NCBI GenBank assembly: GCA_965249205.1
Contig: CBDFLL010000006.1
Span: 1,178,001 to 1,242,000, forward strand
From: JAQBVV01 sp965249205
Lineage (GTDB): Bacteria > Acidobacteriota > Vicinamibacteria > Vicinamibacterales > UBA2999
Reading direction: 5' to 3'
DNA length: 64,000 nucleotides
The notes below the pieces were generated by a model that ran no database searches, was not told the origin of the DNA, and was given only the letters and a program-made list of their open reading frames with translations. Position numbers and translations under genes: made by a program. Shown here one piece after another: positions 19,372 to 28,214 of the stretch. The first letter of the stretch is position 1. Every line of letters starts with the position of its first letter.

Positions 19372-19917
19372 ATGGCTGACTGGGACGACATGGTGGTTGT
19401 CGGGCGCATCGCCAGACCACACGGGCTCCGGGGGCAGCTCGTCGTCACGCCGGAGACGGACTTCGTTGCCGAGCGCTTTCGAATCGGAGGCATGCTGTGG
19501 ACGCGGTCAGGTGGCGGTGAGGAGACGCTGACTATCACGTCTGCGAGAATTCAGAACGGTCGACCGGTGGTCGCATTCAGGGGGTTGGAGAGCATCGAGG
19601 CAGTTGAACGGTTGGCAGGGTTGGAGCTACGGGTCCCCGAGGCGTGGCTTCAGCCGCTTGAGCCTGGTCAGTACTACGAATATCAGCTCGTTGGCTGCAC
19701 CGTGGAGACGGCGAAGGGACGCAGGGTAGGCACGGTGGCCAGGGTGGAAAGCGGGCCGGGCGGTAGTCGCCTCGTCGTCCTTGGACAGCGCGGCGAGATC
19801 CTGGTGCCGCTGGTGCCACGCATCTGTATCGAAGTGGACCTTGAAGGCAAGAGAGTGCAGATCGACCCGCCAGAGGGTCTGCTTGAATTGAATGAGACGA
19901 AGCGCATCACACGATAG
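19372..19917 (+). CDS. rimM: Ribosome maturation factor RimM
   Basis: This 181-residue 16S-processing factor binds S19 in the 30S head. It has an N-terminal RimM barrel (VVGRIARPHGLRGQLVVTPETDF) and a C-terminal PRC-barrel (YEYQLVGCTVET to GEILVPLVPRICIEVDLEGKRVQIDPPEGLLEL). It follows khpA by 13 bp and precedes trmD by 58 bp. Confidence 0.95.
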   Translation: MADWDDMVVVGRIARPHGLRGQLVVTPETDFVAERFRIGGMLWTRSGGGEETLTITSARIQNGRPVVAFRGLESIEAVERLAGLELRVPEAWLQPLEPGQYYEYQLVGCTVETAKGRRVGTVARVESGPGGSRLVVLGQRGEILVPLVPRICIEVDLEGKRVQIDPPEGLLELNETKRITR

Positions 19918-19975
19918 GACACTGGAGGCAGACACGACACGGCCGTGAGCGCATTGGCGGTGTCGGCCTACTGAG

Positions 19976-20719
19976 ATGAAATTCGACATCGTCACGATTT
20001 TTCCGCGGATGGTGGAGGCCGGACTCGCCGAGGGCGTCGTGAGTCGAGGCATCGAGCGCGGGGTATTGGACGTTCAGGTCCACGATCTTCGAGGGTTCGC
20101 GACCGATCGGCACCGCAGCGTGGACGATGTGCCGTACGGTGGCGGGCCAGGAATGGTGATGAAGTCCGAGCCGCTGGTCCGGGCGGTCGACGATATTCGT
20201 CGCCGGCGAGGGAGCGCCGATGCTGTCGTCCTGTTGTCGCCGCAGGGCCGGATCTTCACGCAGGCAGAGGCCGTCAGGCTGAGCGCATTGGGGCATGTCG
20301 TGCTGCTGTGCGGCCGATACGAGGGCATCGACGACCGGGTCCGTGCGCTGGTCGCGACCGAGGAGTTGTCAGTCGGCGACTATGTGCTCAGCGGAGGCGA
20401 GTTACCGGCTCTCGTGATCGTCGATGCCGTCAGCCGGCTGGTGCCGGGAGTCGTCGGTGACAGCCGGTCGGTGGAAGAGGATTCGTTTTCGCGTGGCTTG
20501 CTCGACTACCCGCACTACACGCGCCCGTCGGAGTTCGCTGGGCGCAAAGTGCCGGAGGTGCTCTTGTCGGGTCATCACGAAGAGGTGCGTCGGTGGCGCA
20601 GGAAGACGGCACTTCAGCGAACGCTTGAGCATCGACCGGAGCTGTTGGAGACGGCAGCGCTGGACGACGAGGAACAGGCGATGCTCAACGAGCTACGGAA
20701 GGAACGCGGCACCTCGTAA
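19976..20719 (+). CDS. trmD: tRNA (guanine-N1)-methyltransferase TrmD
   Basis: TrmD methylates G37 of tRNAs reading CCN, CUN and CGG codons and prevents frameshifting. The start MKFDIVTIFPRMVEAGL is diagnostic. The trefoil-knot SAM site appears as LLCGRYEGIDDRVRAL and EELSVGDYVLSGGELPALV, and the C-terminal EDSFSRGLLDYPHYTRP is the tRNA-binding segment. The length of 247 is typical. Confidence 0.97.
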   Translation: MKFDIVTIFPRMVEAGLAEGVVSRGIERGVLDVQVHDLRGFATDRHRSVDDVPYGGGPGMVMKSEPLVRAVDDIRRRRGSADAVVLLSPQGRIFTQAEAVRLSALGHVVLLCGRYEGIDDRVRALVATEELSVGDYVLSGGELPALVIVDAVSRLVPGVVGDSRSVEEDSFSRGLLDYPHYTRPSEFAGRKVPEVLLSGHHEEVRRWRRKTALQRTLEHRPELLETAALDDEEQAMLNELRKERGTS

Positions 20720-20779
20720 CGAGGCGGCCGGCAGACAGATGGCGGGTGTGTGGCCCGCATGCGAACAGGAGAGAGAACA

Positions 20780-21127
20780 ATGACCGCGATCGAGCTGGTG
20801 GAGGAAGGGCAGCTGACGACCCGACCGGAGATGAAATCCGGCGACACGGTTCGTGTGCACGTCAAAGTCCGCGAAGGCGAAAAGGAACGGGTCCAGATCT
20901 TCGAAGGCATCGTGATCGGGATGCACCGGGGCGGCTCACGTGCCTCGTTCACGGTGCGCAAGGTGTCGTTCGGGCAAGGTGTCGAGCGAATCTTCCCACT
21001 GCATTCGCCGACGATCGCCAAGATCGACCTGGTTCGGTCGGCCCGCGTGCGGCGTGCCAAGCTGTACTACCTGCGCGGCCTGCGCGGCAAGGCGGCCAGG
21101 ATGAAAGAAACGAAGCGAGCGCGGTAG
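20780..21127 (+). CDS. rplS: 50S ribosomal protein L19
   Basis: This is a 115-residue L19. I chose the ATG at 20780 (MTAIELVEEGQL) rather than 20750 because an AGGAGAGAG-type ribosome-binding site lies directly before it. Conserved blocks include GDTVRVHVKVREGEKERVQIFEG and SPTIAKIDLVRSARVRRAKLYYLRG. It stabilises the 30S-50S interface. Confidence 0.97.
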   Translation: MTAIELVEEGQLTTRPEMKSGDTVRVHVKVREGEKERVQIFEGIVIGMHRGGSRASFTVRKVSFGQGVERIFPLHSPTIAKIDLVRSARVRRAKLYYLRGLRGKAARMKETKRAR

Positions 21128-21263
21128 CGCGTCAGTTCTGAGACGGCCATGCCCCAACGGCCGGCGGTCGGTCATGCTCGGTCGTCGCGTCGCCACCCGG
21201 GCGCCGCGGGCCGGGCTGCACGCCGCGAATCACGTTTCCAGGGGACTAGTATCAGGGGCGGCT

Positions 21264-21896
21264 ATGGCTCGAACGCGCGCGATGCGAACCCTGGAAAACG
21301 CCATGCGGCGGTGGGGCTTCTATCGTGTCGCGGGGTGCGACGAGGTGGGACGCGGCTGTCTGGCAGGCCCGGTGGTGGCTGCCGCGGTCATCCTGGCTCC
21401 GGACCGGTCGATTCCCGGCGTGCGGGATTCGAAGATGACCACGCCGTCCCAGCGGGAGCGCCTCTACGATGCGATCACGCGGACGGCGCTGGCGTGGGCG
21501 GTCGCGTCGGCCTCGGTCAGGGAAATCGACGACATCAACATTCACCAGGCGTCGTTGCTGGCCATGCGCCGAGCGGTGCTGGCCATCGCGCCGCTGCCCG
21601 ATCTGGTGCTCGTCGACGCCTTTCGGATTCCGTCGCTGACAATTCCCCAACGGGCCGTGCCGCACGGAGACCGGCGATGCAGCGCCATCGCGGCCGCGTC
21701 AATCATCGCGAAGGTGACGCGTGATCGAGAGATGCTGCAGCACCACACCGTTGATCCCCGCTACGGCTACGATCGCCACAAGGGCTATGCGACCACAGTG
21801 CACCTGGCGGCCTTGGCGCTCCACGGCTACTCGCCGATTCACCGGCGCTCGTTTAGACCGTCGTCGCTGTTTGATACGATGGACGACACGTGCTAA
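21264..21896 (+). CDS. rnhB: Ribonuclease HII
   Basis: RNase HII removes ribonucleotides misincorporated in DNA. The active-site motif GCDEVGRGCLAGP is present (Asp26 and Glu27 from the chosen start), with VDAFRIPS and the later IAAASIIAKVTRDREM motif carrying further catalytic residues. The ATG at 21264 (MARTRAMRTLENAM) gives a 210-residue protein, normal for bacteria; a start at 21174 would add an unconserved arginine-rich leader. It closes the ffh-rplS run. Confidence 0.94.
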   Translation: MARTRAMRTLENAMRRWGFYRVAGCDEVGRGCLAGPVVAAAVILAPDRSIPGVRDSKMTTPSQRERLYDAITRTALAWAVASASVREIDDINIHQASLLAMRRAVLAIAPLPDLVLVDAFRIPSLTIPQRAVPHGDRRCSAIAAASIIAKVTRDREMLQHHTVDPRYGYDRHKGYATTVHLAALALHGYSPIHRRSFRPSSLFDTMDDTC

Positions 21897-21913
21897 CGCA
21901 CACTGATTGATCT

Positions 21914-23143
21914 GTGCCTATAGATCGCGACGCCGCGCTCAGGGAGGCGGAGCAACTGCTCCGCCAGGGAGAACTCGACGGGGCTATTGAGGCGTATGTA
22001 CGCCTTGTCGAGGATCGGCCATCCGATTGGAGTTCCATCAACGCCCTTGGCGATTTGTGCCTGCGCGCTGGCGATGTTGAGCGGGCGATCACCCAGTTCA
22101 CCCGAGTCGCGGACCAGTTCTTCTCGGACGGTTCCCTCCAGAAGGCCGCGGCACTCTACAAGAAGGCGCTGAGAGCGCAGGATGATCACGAGCCTGCGCT
22201 TCAGCAGCTGGGCGAGATCGCGGTGCGACAAGGACTTCAGGCCGATGCCGAGGTGTACCTCCAGCGGCTGGCGGAGCAGCGTCAGCGCCGCGGTGATGAT
22301 CACGGCGCGGCGGAGTCACTGGCGCGCCTGAGCGCCCTGAAGGAAACGCAGACCCAGTCTCGCATTGCAGCCGCGAAGGCCGTCAAGGCGGTCGGCGATG
22401 CGCACCCCGTCGTCGCTCCTCTAAGAGCTACTGCCGGCAGTGACTCGGCCGACGGCATTGTCGCCGACGACACGGCGGGCGACTTGGTCGCCCCTCTTGT
22501 CGTGTCCCCGCTGGTCGCCGCTCCGCGCGAATCTCTCGACGCGTCGACGACGGAGGAGTCGGGTGAGCGCGGGTCGTCCGAGGCACAGCCGAGGACCGAG
22601 CGCGACGCGTCGACGAAGGACGAGGTACCGTCTCAGGCTCAGGCGCCGCTCCGAGTTGACGTGCCGTCGGAGGTCGACGTGCCGCTTGAGGTTGAACTCG
22701 GTGACGCACTTGACGAGATCGCATCAGCGCCGCCCGAAACCCTCGATGCGCCGGTCGATTCCACTCCGCGTGCTCGTGAGCAGGCGCCGGAGGGGAGCGC
22801 GCCAGAGAGCGAGGGAGTCGATGTCGGTGCGTTGGAATTGGCCGCGCGCGACGCCGGGACCCGATTTGCTGCGGCGACGTCACTTGGTCGCCATTACATC
22901 AGTCAGGGTGATGTGCGCGCGGGGATTCGGTGGCTGGAGTGCGCAGTGGAGGCGACACCATCGAGCCAAGAGGAAGCCTTTTCCGCTCTGTACGAGTTGG
23001 CCGACGCATTCGAGCGTCTTGGCGAAGCGTCGCGCGCGCTCGCCGTGCTGATCGATCTTGATCTCGACTCCGGCGGATATCGGGATGGGCGCGCCCGCAT
23101 CGACCGGCTCATGATGGCGCAGACCAGGAGCGATGATTCGTGA
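21914..23143 (+). CDS. TPR-repeat protein with long acidic linker
   Basis: The 409-residue protein starts at a GTG. Residues 1-130 form TPR helices (EAEQLLRQGELDGAIEAYVRL, AALYKKALRAQDDHEPALQQLG). Residues about 155-305 are a low-complexity Asp/Glu/Ser/Pro/Ala linker. Residues about 310-405 return to TPR (TRFAAATSLGRHYISQGDVRAGIRWLE). No enzymatic domain is seen; a scaffold role is inferred. It overlaps the next gene by four bases (GTGA at 23140-23143). Confidence 0.75.
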   Translation: MPIDRDAALREAEQLLRQGELDGAIEAYVRLVEDRPSDWSSINALGDLCLRAGDVERAITQFTRVADQFFSDGSLQKAAALYKKALRAQDDHEPALQQLGEIAVRQGLQADAEVYLQRLAEQRQRRGDDHGAAESLARLSALKETQTQSRIAAAKAVKAVGDAHPVVAPLRATAGSDSADGIVADDTAGDLVAPLVVSPLVAAPRESLDASTTEESGERGSSEAQPRTERDASTKDEVPSQAQAPLRVDVPSEVDVPLEVELGDALDEIASAPPETLDAPVDSTPRAREQAPEGSAPESEGVDVGALELAARDAGTRFAAATSLGRHYISQGDVRAGIRWLECAVEATPSSQEEAFSALYELADAFERLGEASRALAVLIDLDLDSGGYRDGRARIDRLMMAQTRSDDS

Positions 23144-23394
23144 GGCGTCTGTTGCTGGTCGTGTTCTTTTTTGAGATCGGCCTCGTGCTGGTCGTGATTC
23201 CGTGGCTGGCGTTCTGGGATCGGAACTACTTTGGCCAGCTGATGCCACCGCTTGGAGCGTTCATGACGAACAACTTCGTCCGCGGCGCAGTGTCCGGGCT
23301 TGGTGTGATCAACATCATCGCAGGTTGCGTGGAACTGGGCTCGATGCTGTTGGCGCGATCCGCAAATCGTCACGCGTCCATCACATCGCCCTAG
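23140..23394 (+). CDS. Small membrane protein, unknown
   Basis: This 84-residue protein has two hydrophobic helices: residues 3-26 (LLLVVFFFEIGLVLVVIPWL) and about 48-68 (GAVSGLGVINIIAGCVELGS). The acidic Glu between aromatic residues in helix 1 is unusual. The GTG start overlaps the TPR gene stop, so it is coupled to it. Its TAG stop (23392-23394) lies in the CTAG at which a 225-bp repeat is inserted. Confidence 0.65.
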   Translation: MRRLLLVVFFFEIGLVLVVIPWLAFWDRNYFGQLMPPLGAFMTNNFVRGAVSGLGVINIIAGCVELGSMLLARSANRHASITSP

Positions 23395-23615
23395 CAGTCC
23401 GTGGTAAAAGTCCGGCGTCGCACCTAACGCGGATTTCACGAGCGGGGCCATGACCCTCTCCCAGGTACTGCTGAAATCCGCGCTAGACGAGCGAGGCGCC
23501 TCGCGGACAAGGCGCGACGACTGAAAATACCGCCTGTATTTGACGGAGGAGCAACGCAGGTCGCGAGGATGCGTCGCTCGTCGAATGCAGACGGACTTTA
23601 ACCACGGGCTGCTAG
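23391..23615 (+). repeat. Palindrome-ended repeat family C, copy 1, with 48-nt structured core
   Basis: CTAG bounds both ends (23391-23394, 23612-23615). The terminal inverted repeats are AGCAGTCCGTGGTAAAAGTC and its near-complement. The core at 23510-23557 has conserved strands AGGCGCGACGACTGA and GACGGAGGAGCAACGC around the hairpin AAATAC-CGCCT-GTATTT. It is enclosed by a long outer stem in which GAGCGA...CCTCGCG pairs with CGCGAGG...TCGCTC. The left CTAG contains the stop codon of the preceding gene. No ORF. Second copy at 57482-57705, inverted. Confidence 0.88.
23424..23486. repeat. Family B short inverted-repeat element nested in C copy 1
   Basis: This 63-bp unit runs CTAA-CGCGGATTTCA ... 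TGAAATCCGCG-CTAG. The same ends occur at 57611-57673, 62432-62500 and 47549-47692. It is present at the same place in both C copies, so it entered an ancestor of family C. Confidence 0.8.
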
Positions 23616-23713
23616 TCTGGCCATGCGACGGGCGGCGTTCGATGCGTCGCTTGTCGCGCCTGGCCTTGCACGTCGTCCGGATCCGTGAACGCAGCACCGA
23701 GAGTCACAATCAC

Positions 23714-24403
23714 GTGCGCCCGATTGTTTGCCTGATCACGCCGTCGGTACATGCTGGTACCCGCCACGAGGATGCGCTGGTCGATCGGGTGGCCGTCGCG
23801 GCCCGTGCCGGTGTGCACCTGGTTCAGATCAGGCAGTCAGCATTTGACGCTCGCTCACTGCACAGCCTTGTCACGCGATCGGTGCAGGCCGTCGTTGGCA
23901 CGGCTGCGCGCATCGTCGTCAACGAACGCCTGGACGTGGCGCTCGCCGCCGGAGCCCACGGTGTGCATCTGCGGGGCGGTTCGATGTCCGCCGAGCGCGT
24001 GAGGGCCATTGTTCCGGTGGGGTTTCTGATTGGGCGTTCGGTACACTCGGCCGAGGAGAGCACGCGCGTCGCTCTGGGAGGAGGACTCGACTATATGCTC
24101 TTCGGAACCGTCTTCGCGACGCCGTCAAAACCTGGAACAGTCGCCGTGGGGACCAGTGCCCTCGCCGCCGCGTGCGCGGGCGTAGCTGTTCCGGTGCTGG
24201 CTGTGGGTGGTATGGGACCGCAGCGTCTCGGTTCCGTACACCGTTCGGGGGCGGCTGGCTGGGCGGCCATCGGACTTTTCGCCGACTGCCCAGTTGACAC
24301 GCTACCTTCAGTCATCGTGCAGGCTGCCTCGGCGTTTGACTCACCCGGGGACCTCCCCTACCATGAGTGCGCGCATGGCGACGGAGGAACTGGCGGCGCC
24401 TGA
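23714..24403 (+). CDS. Thiamine-phosphate-synthase/TenI-like TIM-barrel protein
   Basis: The fold signature of the ThiE/TenI family is present: IVCLITPSVH at the first strand, VHLVQIRQS, AHGVHLRGGSM, YMLFGTVFATPSKPG and the phosphate-binding VPVLAVGGMGPQRLG. The usual ThiE Lys after QxR and the Asp pair of GVHLGQxD are absent, so it is more TenI-like (thiazole tautomerase or regulator) than a true synthase. A canonical ThiE is encoded at 58902. The GTG at 23714 begins at the first barrel strand; the ATG at 23642 would give a longer N-terminus. It overlaps the downstream rodZ-like gene. Confidence 0.7.
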   Translation: MRPIVCLITPSVHAGTRHEDALVDRVAVAARAGVHLVQIRQSAFDARSLHSLVTRSVQAVVGTAARIVVNERLDVALAAGAHGVHLRGGSMSAERVRAIVPVGFLIGRSVHSAEESTRVALGGGLDYMLFGTVFATPSKPGTVAVGTSALAAACAGVAVPVLAVGGMGPQRLGSVHRSGAAGWAAIGLFADCPVDTLPSVIVQAASAFDSPGDLPYHECAHGDGGTGGA

Positions 24404-24773
24404 TTTCGGAATAAAGATGAGGCGCCTACGCGAAGAGCGCGGGGGGTCACTGCGCCAGATCGCGGACGTCACCAGGATTTCGGTCAGTGTCCTTGAGGCG
24501 CTCGAGCGGAATGACATCACTCGGCTGCCCGGCGGCATCTTTAGCCGAGCCTTCGTACGGTCCTACGCTATCGAGGTGGGACTCGATCCCGAGCAGACGG
24601 TCCGTGATTTCCTGTCGCAGTTTCCCCACGAGACGCTGATCGCCGGAAGCCCGCACGCGGCCGAACTGAGACGCCCGCCTAGCACTGTGCGGCGCCGGCG
24701 GCCTGTCTGGATCATCGTCGTTCTGCTGGCGATCGGCGCGATCGCTGCGTTCGCACTGACCTCGCTACGGTAG
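24363..24773 (+). CDS. RodZ-like helix-turn-helix membrane protein
   Basis: The 136-residue protein starts MSARMATEELAAPDFGIKMR. It has a RodZ-type HTH_25 domain (LREERGGSLRQIADVTRISVSVLEALE; IFSRAFVRSYAIEVGLD), then a basic linker and a single C-terminal transmembrane helix (VWIIVVLLAIGAIAAFAL). It lacks the periplasmic DUF4115 domain of full RodZ, which links MreB to the elongasome. The start lies inside the TenI-like gene, and either ATG (24363 or 24375) is possible. Confidence 0.78.
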   Translation: MSARMATEELAAPDFGIKMRRLREERGGSLRQIADVTRISVSVLEALERNDITRLPGGIFSRAFVRSYAIEVGLDPEQTVRDFLSQFPHETLIAGSPHAAELRRPPSTVRRRRPVWIIVVLLAIGAIAAFALTSLR

Positions 24774-25109
24774 ATCCTTCCGATCTTTGCGCGCCCACTC
24801 CCGTCTCATCTGCGCGAGTCCTTCCATGTACACCGTGGCCTTCTCGCGAGCTTCCTCGGATGGTAAGCTCTTGAGGAGTTTGATCGCCTGGGCGAGATCC
24901 GCGTGAATTGTGCGCTTGGTCGTCGTGAAGTAGATCGTTCGGATGTGATCAAATGCCGCCGCCGGATCGGGGGTCCCCTGTGTGATGGAGATGAGCGGGA
25001 CGAATCCGGCGACGTTCTGTGCCGCGCTCCGTCTCTTGCCCACGTCCCTCGTGCCGCGTCCCTTCCTGTCCTGGCGCGGTTGCCCGTTCGCTGAGCGCCG
25101 CGGAGTCAT
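24765..25109 (-). CDS. Conserved-looking small hypothetical protein downstream of the GHMP kinase
   Basis: The 114-residue protein has a basic, disordered N-terminus and a helical C-terminal half (ADLAQAIKLLKSLPSEEAREKATVYMEGLAQMRREW). Family not recognised. Its ATG overlaps the GHMP kinase stop by four bases, so it is probably translated with it. Its 3' end overlaps the rodZ-like gene by nine bases, tail to tail. Confidence 0.55.
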   Translation of the reverse strand: MTPRRSANGQPRQDRKGRGTRDVGKRRSAAQNVAGFVPLISITQGTPDPAAAFDHIRTIYFTTTKRTIHADLAQAIKLLKSLPSEEAREKATVYMEGLAQMRREWARKDRKDLP

Positions 25110-26095
25110 CCGTTCACGAGACCCTGCTGGTCGAGACGGAAGTCAAGGAGGCGGGCACCCCCGGCGACGAGGGCCCGTCGAATTTCGTCTTGGCGCTCCG
25201 GGGGGCCATAGCAGAACAGGCATCCTCCGCCTCCCGCGCCGCACACCTTGGCTGCGGAGCCGCCTGCGCGTATCCCACGAGCAATCAACGCGTCGATCGC
25301 TGGTGTCGACACGCCCGGTGACAAACGCTTCCGGTGCTCCCACTCAGTGCCAATGGCCCGCCCGACTGCGTCCCAATCGCCTCTGTCCATCGCGTCACGC
25401 ATCGCCACGGCGGTGTCCCGAATGGCCTCGAAGCAGTCGAAGACAGGGCGGTCACCATCGATGTGCCTTTTCATGATGTCCCAGTTGTTCGTCCCTGAAT
25501 CGCGCGGCTGTCCGGTGTAGCACAGCACGAGTCGACGCTCCAATTCGGTGGGGTCGACGTCCAACGGGACACGACGGATGTCGTCGGTGCCGAGCTCGAG
25601 TGCGGCAAGGCCGCCGTAGAGCGCCGGGCGGTAGTCCTGCAGTCCTGTCGGAACCCCAATGGCCTGCGCCTCGATGTTCAGCGCGACGCGTAGAAGCGCC
25701 TCTGGCTCATAGTGCGTGCCGCTCCACTGCGCCAGTGCAGCACACGCGGCGACGTTGAGCGCGGATGAACCGGCAATGCCTGCGCCGGCAGGAGACGCAC
25801 AGTGTGTCGTCAGCGTGATGCCACGCGCGTGAAAGAAATGCGCGAGCAACGAAAGGAGCCGGAGCTCCTGGCGCTCTCGAAGCTCTTGCCAGTCATCTGC
25901 GTCGATCGTGACGCCGGTATCCTTGGAGTGGATCACGATCCGGTCGTCCGACCGGGTCTCGACCGTCGCGTGCGCCCTGAGATCGATCGCGGCATTGATC
26001 GTCTGCGCACCCGGATGGAATAGATACAGAGGCCAGATATCCAGCGTACCCCCGGCGAGGTCGATGCGGGTGGGGGCGGACGTCTCGATGCGCAC
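25106..26095 (-). CDS. GHMP-family sugar kinase
   Basis: The 329-residue protein opens with MRIETSAPTRIDLAGGTLDI, the sugar-binding motif of GHMP kinases. It has the ATP-binding SPAGAGIAGSSALNVA motif near residue 105 and the C-terminal KVCGAGGGGCLFC motif. These match heptose-7-phosphate kinase and related galacto-/fucokinase members. The substrate cannot be fixed from sequence; a heptose or deoxy-sugar phosphate is likely. It is divergent from nagZ, whose start lies 74 bp away. Confidence 0.82.
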   Translation of the reverse strand: MRIETSAPTRIDLAGGTLDIWPLYLFHPGAQTINAAIDLRAHATVETRSDDRIVIHSKDTGVTIDADDWQELRERQELRLLSLLAHFFHARGITLTTHCASPAGAGIAGSSALNVAACAALAQWSGTHYEPEALLRVALNIEAQAIGVPTGLQDYRPALYGGLAALELGTDDIRRVPLDVDPTELERRLVLCYTGQPRDSGTNNWDIMKRHIDGDRPVFDCFEAIRDTAVAMRDAMDRGDWDAVGRAIGTEWEHRKRLSPGVSTPAIDALIARGIRAGGSAAKVCGAGGGGCLFCYGPPERQDEIRRALVAGGARLLDFRLDQQGLVNG

Positions 26096-26169
26096 ACGGC
26101 ATTATAGATACTGCGCCTGTGTGGCACGGAGGCACGGGCGCGTGTCAGCGTCGCCCATATAATTGGCGA

Positions 26170-27294
26170 GTGCCGTTGAGTATTCGCCGCGACATTGGTC
26201 AGTTGCTTATCGGCAGCTTGCCTGGGACGACGATCCCTGGCGAACTCCGCTCGCTCGCTCGCGACTTTCAGCTCGGGGGCGTCATCCTGTTTTCACGCAA
26301 CATCGAGGCCCCGGAGCATGTCGCGGAACTCTCGCACGATGTGCAGTCGCTCGCATCTGGTATGCCGCTCTGGGTCAGCATCGATCAAGAAGGTGGCCGG
26401 GTGGCTCGGCTGCGGGCGCCGTTTACGGAGTGGCCGCCCATGGCGGTGTTGGGTCGATGCGGTGACTCGGCCCTGGCGACGCGATTCGCGGTGGCGCTGG
26501 CCGCGGAGCTGCAGGCGGTCGGCATCAGCCTGGACTATGCGCCGGTCCTCGACATTCACACGAATCCGCACAACCCTGTCATCGGCGACCGCGCACTGGC
26601 CGCCGACGCGGCGATGGTGGGTGCGCTGGGTTCGGCGATCGTGCGCGGGTTGCAGGACCATGGCGTCGCGGCCTGCGGCAAGCATTTTCCGGGTCACGGC
26701 GATACGTCCGTTGACTCGCACGACGATCTGCCAGTCGTCGAGCATGCGCCGGATCGCATCCGGCGGGTCGAGTGCGTGCCGTTTCGCGACGCGATTCGCG
26801 CGGGCGTGGCCTTCATGATGACGGCGCATCTACTCGTGCCGGCGCTGGACGAAGACGCGCCCGCGACGCTGTCGAGGCGCATTGTGTGCGGCCTGCTTCG
26901 AGAGGAACTGGGTTTCGACGGTGTCATCCTGAGCGATGACTTGGAGATGGAGGCGTTGGCCAGGACTCACACAGCACCGGAGGCCGCAGTCAGGGCGATC
27001 GCTGCCGGTTGCGACGGTGTGCTTGTGTGTCGCGCTCGCGTTCAAGACCGGAGCGGGGACATAGAGGTTCTGGCCGCTGTTCTCGAGGCGCTCGTCCATG
27101 CGGTCGAGGACGGCCGCATTCCCTACAAGCGGCTTGAGGACGCCCTGAGGCGTCATCGCAGAGCCAAGGAGCGATTCCTGGCGGACACGGTGCGGGCGCG
27201 GCCTGCCAGACCTGGCGGCGGTGGCCAGCTCTCCGCGGTGCTCGGTTGTGATGAACATCGCCGCGTCGCCGAGGAAATGGCACGTCATCTGTGA
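26170..27294 (+). CDS. nagZ: Beta-N-acetylhexosaminidase NagZ (GH3)
   Basis: NagZ releases GlcNAc from GlcNAc-anhydroMurNAc muropeptides during murein recycling. Seen are SIDQEGGRVARLR, the family signature KHFPGHGDTSVDSHDDLP whose Asp-His loop is catalytic, and VILSDDLEMEAL. The GTG at 26170 starts at the first conserved segment (PLSIRRDIGQLLIGSLPG); an upstream ATG at 26119 would add unconserved residues. It has no signal peptide, so it is cytoplasmic as expected. Its stop overlaps the ldcA start. Confidence 0.93.
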   Translation: MPLSIRRDIGQLLIGSLPGTTIPGELRSLARDFQLGGVILFSRNIEAPEHVAELSHDVQSLASGMPLWVSIDQEGGRVARLRAPFTEWPPMAVLGRCGDSALATRFAVALAAELQAVGISLDYAPVLDIHTNPHNPVIGDRALAADAAMVGALGSAIVRGLQDHGVAACGKHFPGHGDTSVDSHDDLPVVEHAPDRIRRVECVPFRDAIRAGVAFMMTAHLLVPALDEDAPATLSRRIVCGLLREELGFDGVILSDDLEMEALARTHTAPEAAVRAIAAGCDGVLVCRARVQDRSGDIEVLAAVLEALVHAVEDGRIPYKRLEDALRRHRRAKERFLADTVRARPARPGGGGQLSAVLGCDEHRRVAEEMARHL

Positions 27295-28214
27295 TCAAAC
27301 CTCCCGCCCTCAAGTCCGGCGATCGAATCGCTCTTGTGTCGCCTGCCAGCCCGTTCACGCGCGAGGCGTTCGAACGTGGCGTGGCCGAATTACAGCGCCT
27401 CGGCTACGAGCCGGTCTACGACGACTCCGTGTTCGACCGGTCGATGTTTACGTCTGGAACCGAGACCGTGCGCGCGGCAGCGTTCACACGGTCTTGGCAG
27501 GATCCACGCGTGGCGGCGCTGATGGCGGTTCGCGGAGGATACGGCAGCGTGCAGCTTCTCCCGGCCTTGGGTGCGTTGCGCCTGCACGAGACTCCGAAAC
27601 TGTTTATTGGCTACAGCGACAACACCTCGCTGTTGTCCTGGTTGACGTGTCAGTGCGGCATCACGGCACTGCATGGACCGATGGTCGAAGGTTCCCTCTC
27701 GCGGGGCGCTGAAGGGTACGACGAGATGTCCTTCCAGCACTTGATGCAGGGAAGGGGCGCGGGTCTTGAGCTGCAGTCTGAGGGCGTAGCCGTCGTCAGG
27801 GCGGGCAAGGCCAAGGGGAGGCTCTTCGGCGGCACGCTCACGCAGCTGGCTGGATCGCTGGGCACACCCTTCGCGTTCGACCCGCCGCACGGGAGCATCT
27901 TGTTCATCGAAGATGTCGACGAACGTCCGTATTGCATCGATCGCCTGATGACCCATCTGCGCCTGAGCGGCGTGTTGGCGCGAGCCAGCGGTCTGGTGTT
28001 CGGCGAGATGCGCGGCTGCGACGAGCCATCTGGAACGCCGTCCGCGCGCGACGCGATTGAGGCTCTCATGTCTGACTTCGCGGGGCCGGTGTTGATCGGG
28101 TTTCCCTCCGGGCACACGCGTGGCCCGGCATGGACGCTTCCGCTCGGGGTCCGAGTCCGCGTGGAGACGACGCCGCGCCCGCGTCTCGTTATTGAGGAAT
28201 CGCCCGTTGCGTGA
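27291..28214 (+). CDS. ldcA: LD-carboxypeptidase (S66 family)
   Basis: The enzyme removes the terminal D-Ala from recycled tetrapeptides. S66 signatures are VSPASPF near the start, AVRGGYGSVQLLP, the nucleophile region FIGYSDNTSLL, FIEDVDERPYCIDRLM with Glu, and FPSGHTRGPAWTLPLG with the catalytic His. The 307-residue length is typical. It starts at GTG 27291, overlapping the nagZ stop, and ends overlapping the mpl start. Confidence 0.93.
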   Translation: MIKPPALKSGDRIALVSPASPFTREAFERGVAELQRLGYEPVYDDSVFDRSMFTSGTETVRAAAFTRSWQDPRVAALMAVRGGYGSVQLLPALGALRLHETPKLFIGYSDNTSLLSWLTCQCGITALHGPMVEGSLSRGAEGYDEMSFQHLMQGRGAGLELQSEGVAVVRAGKAKGRLFGGTLTQLAGSLGTPFAFDPPHGSILFIEDVDERPYCIDRLMTHLRLSGVLARASGLVFGEMRGCDEPSGTPSARDAIEALMSDFAGPVLIGFPSGHTRGPAWTLPLGVRVRVETTPRPRLVIEESPVA

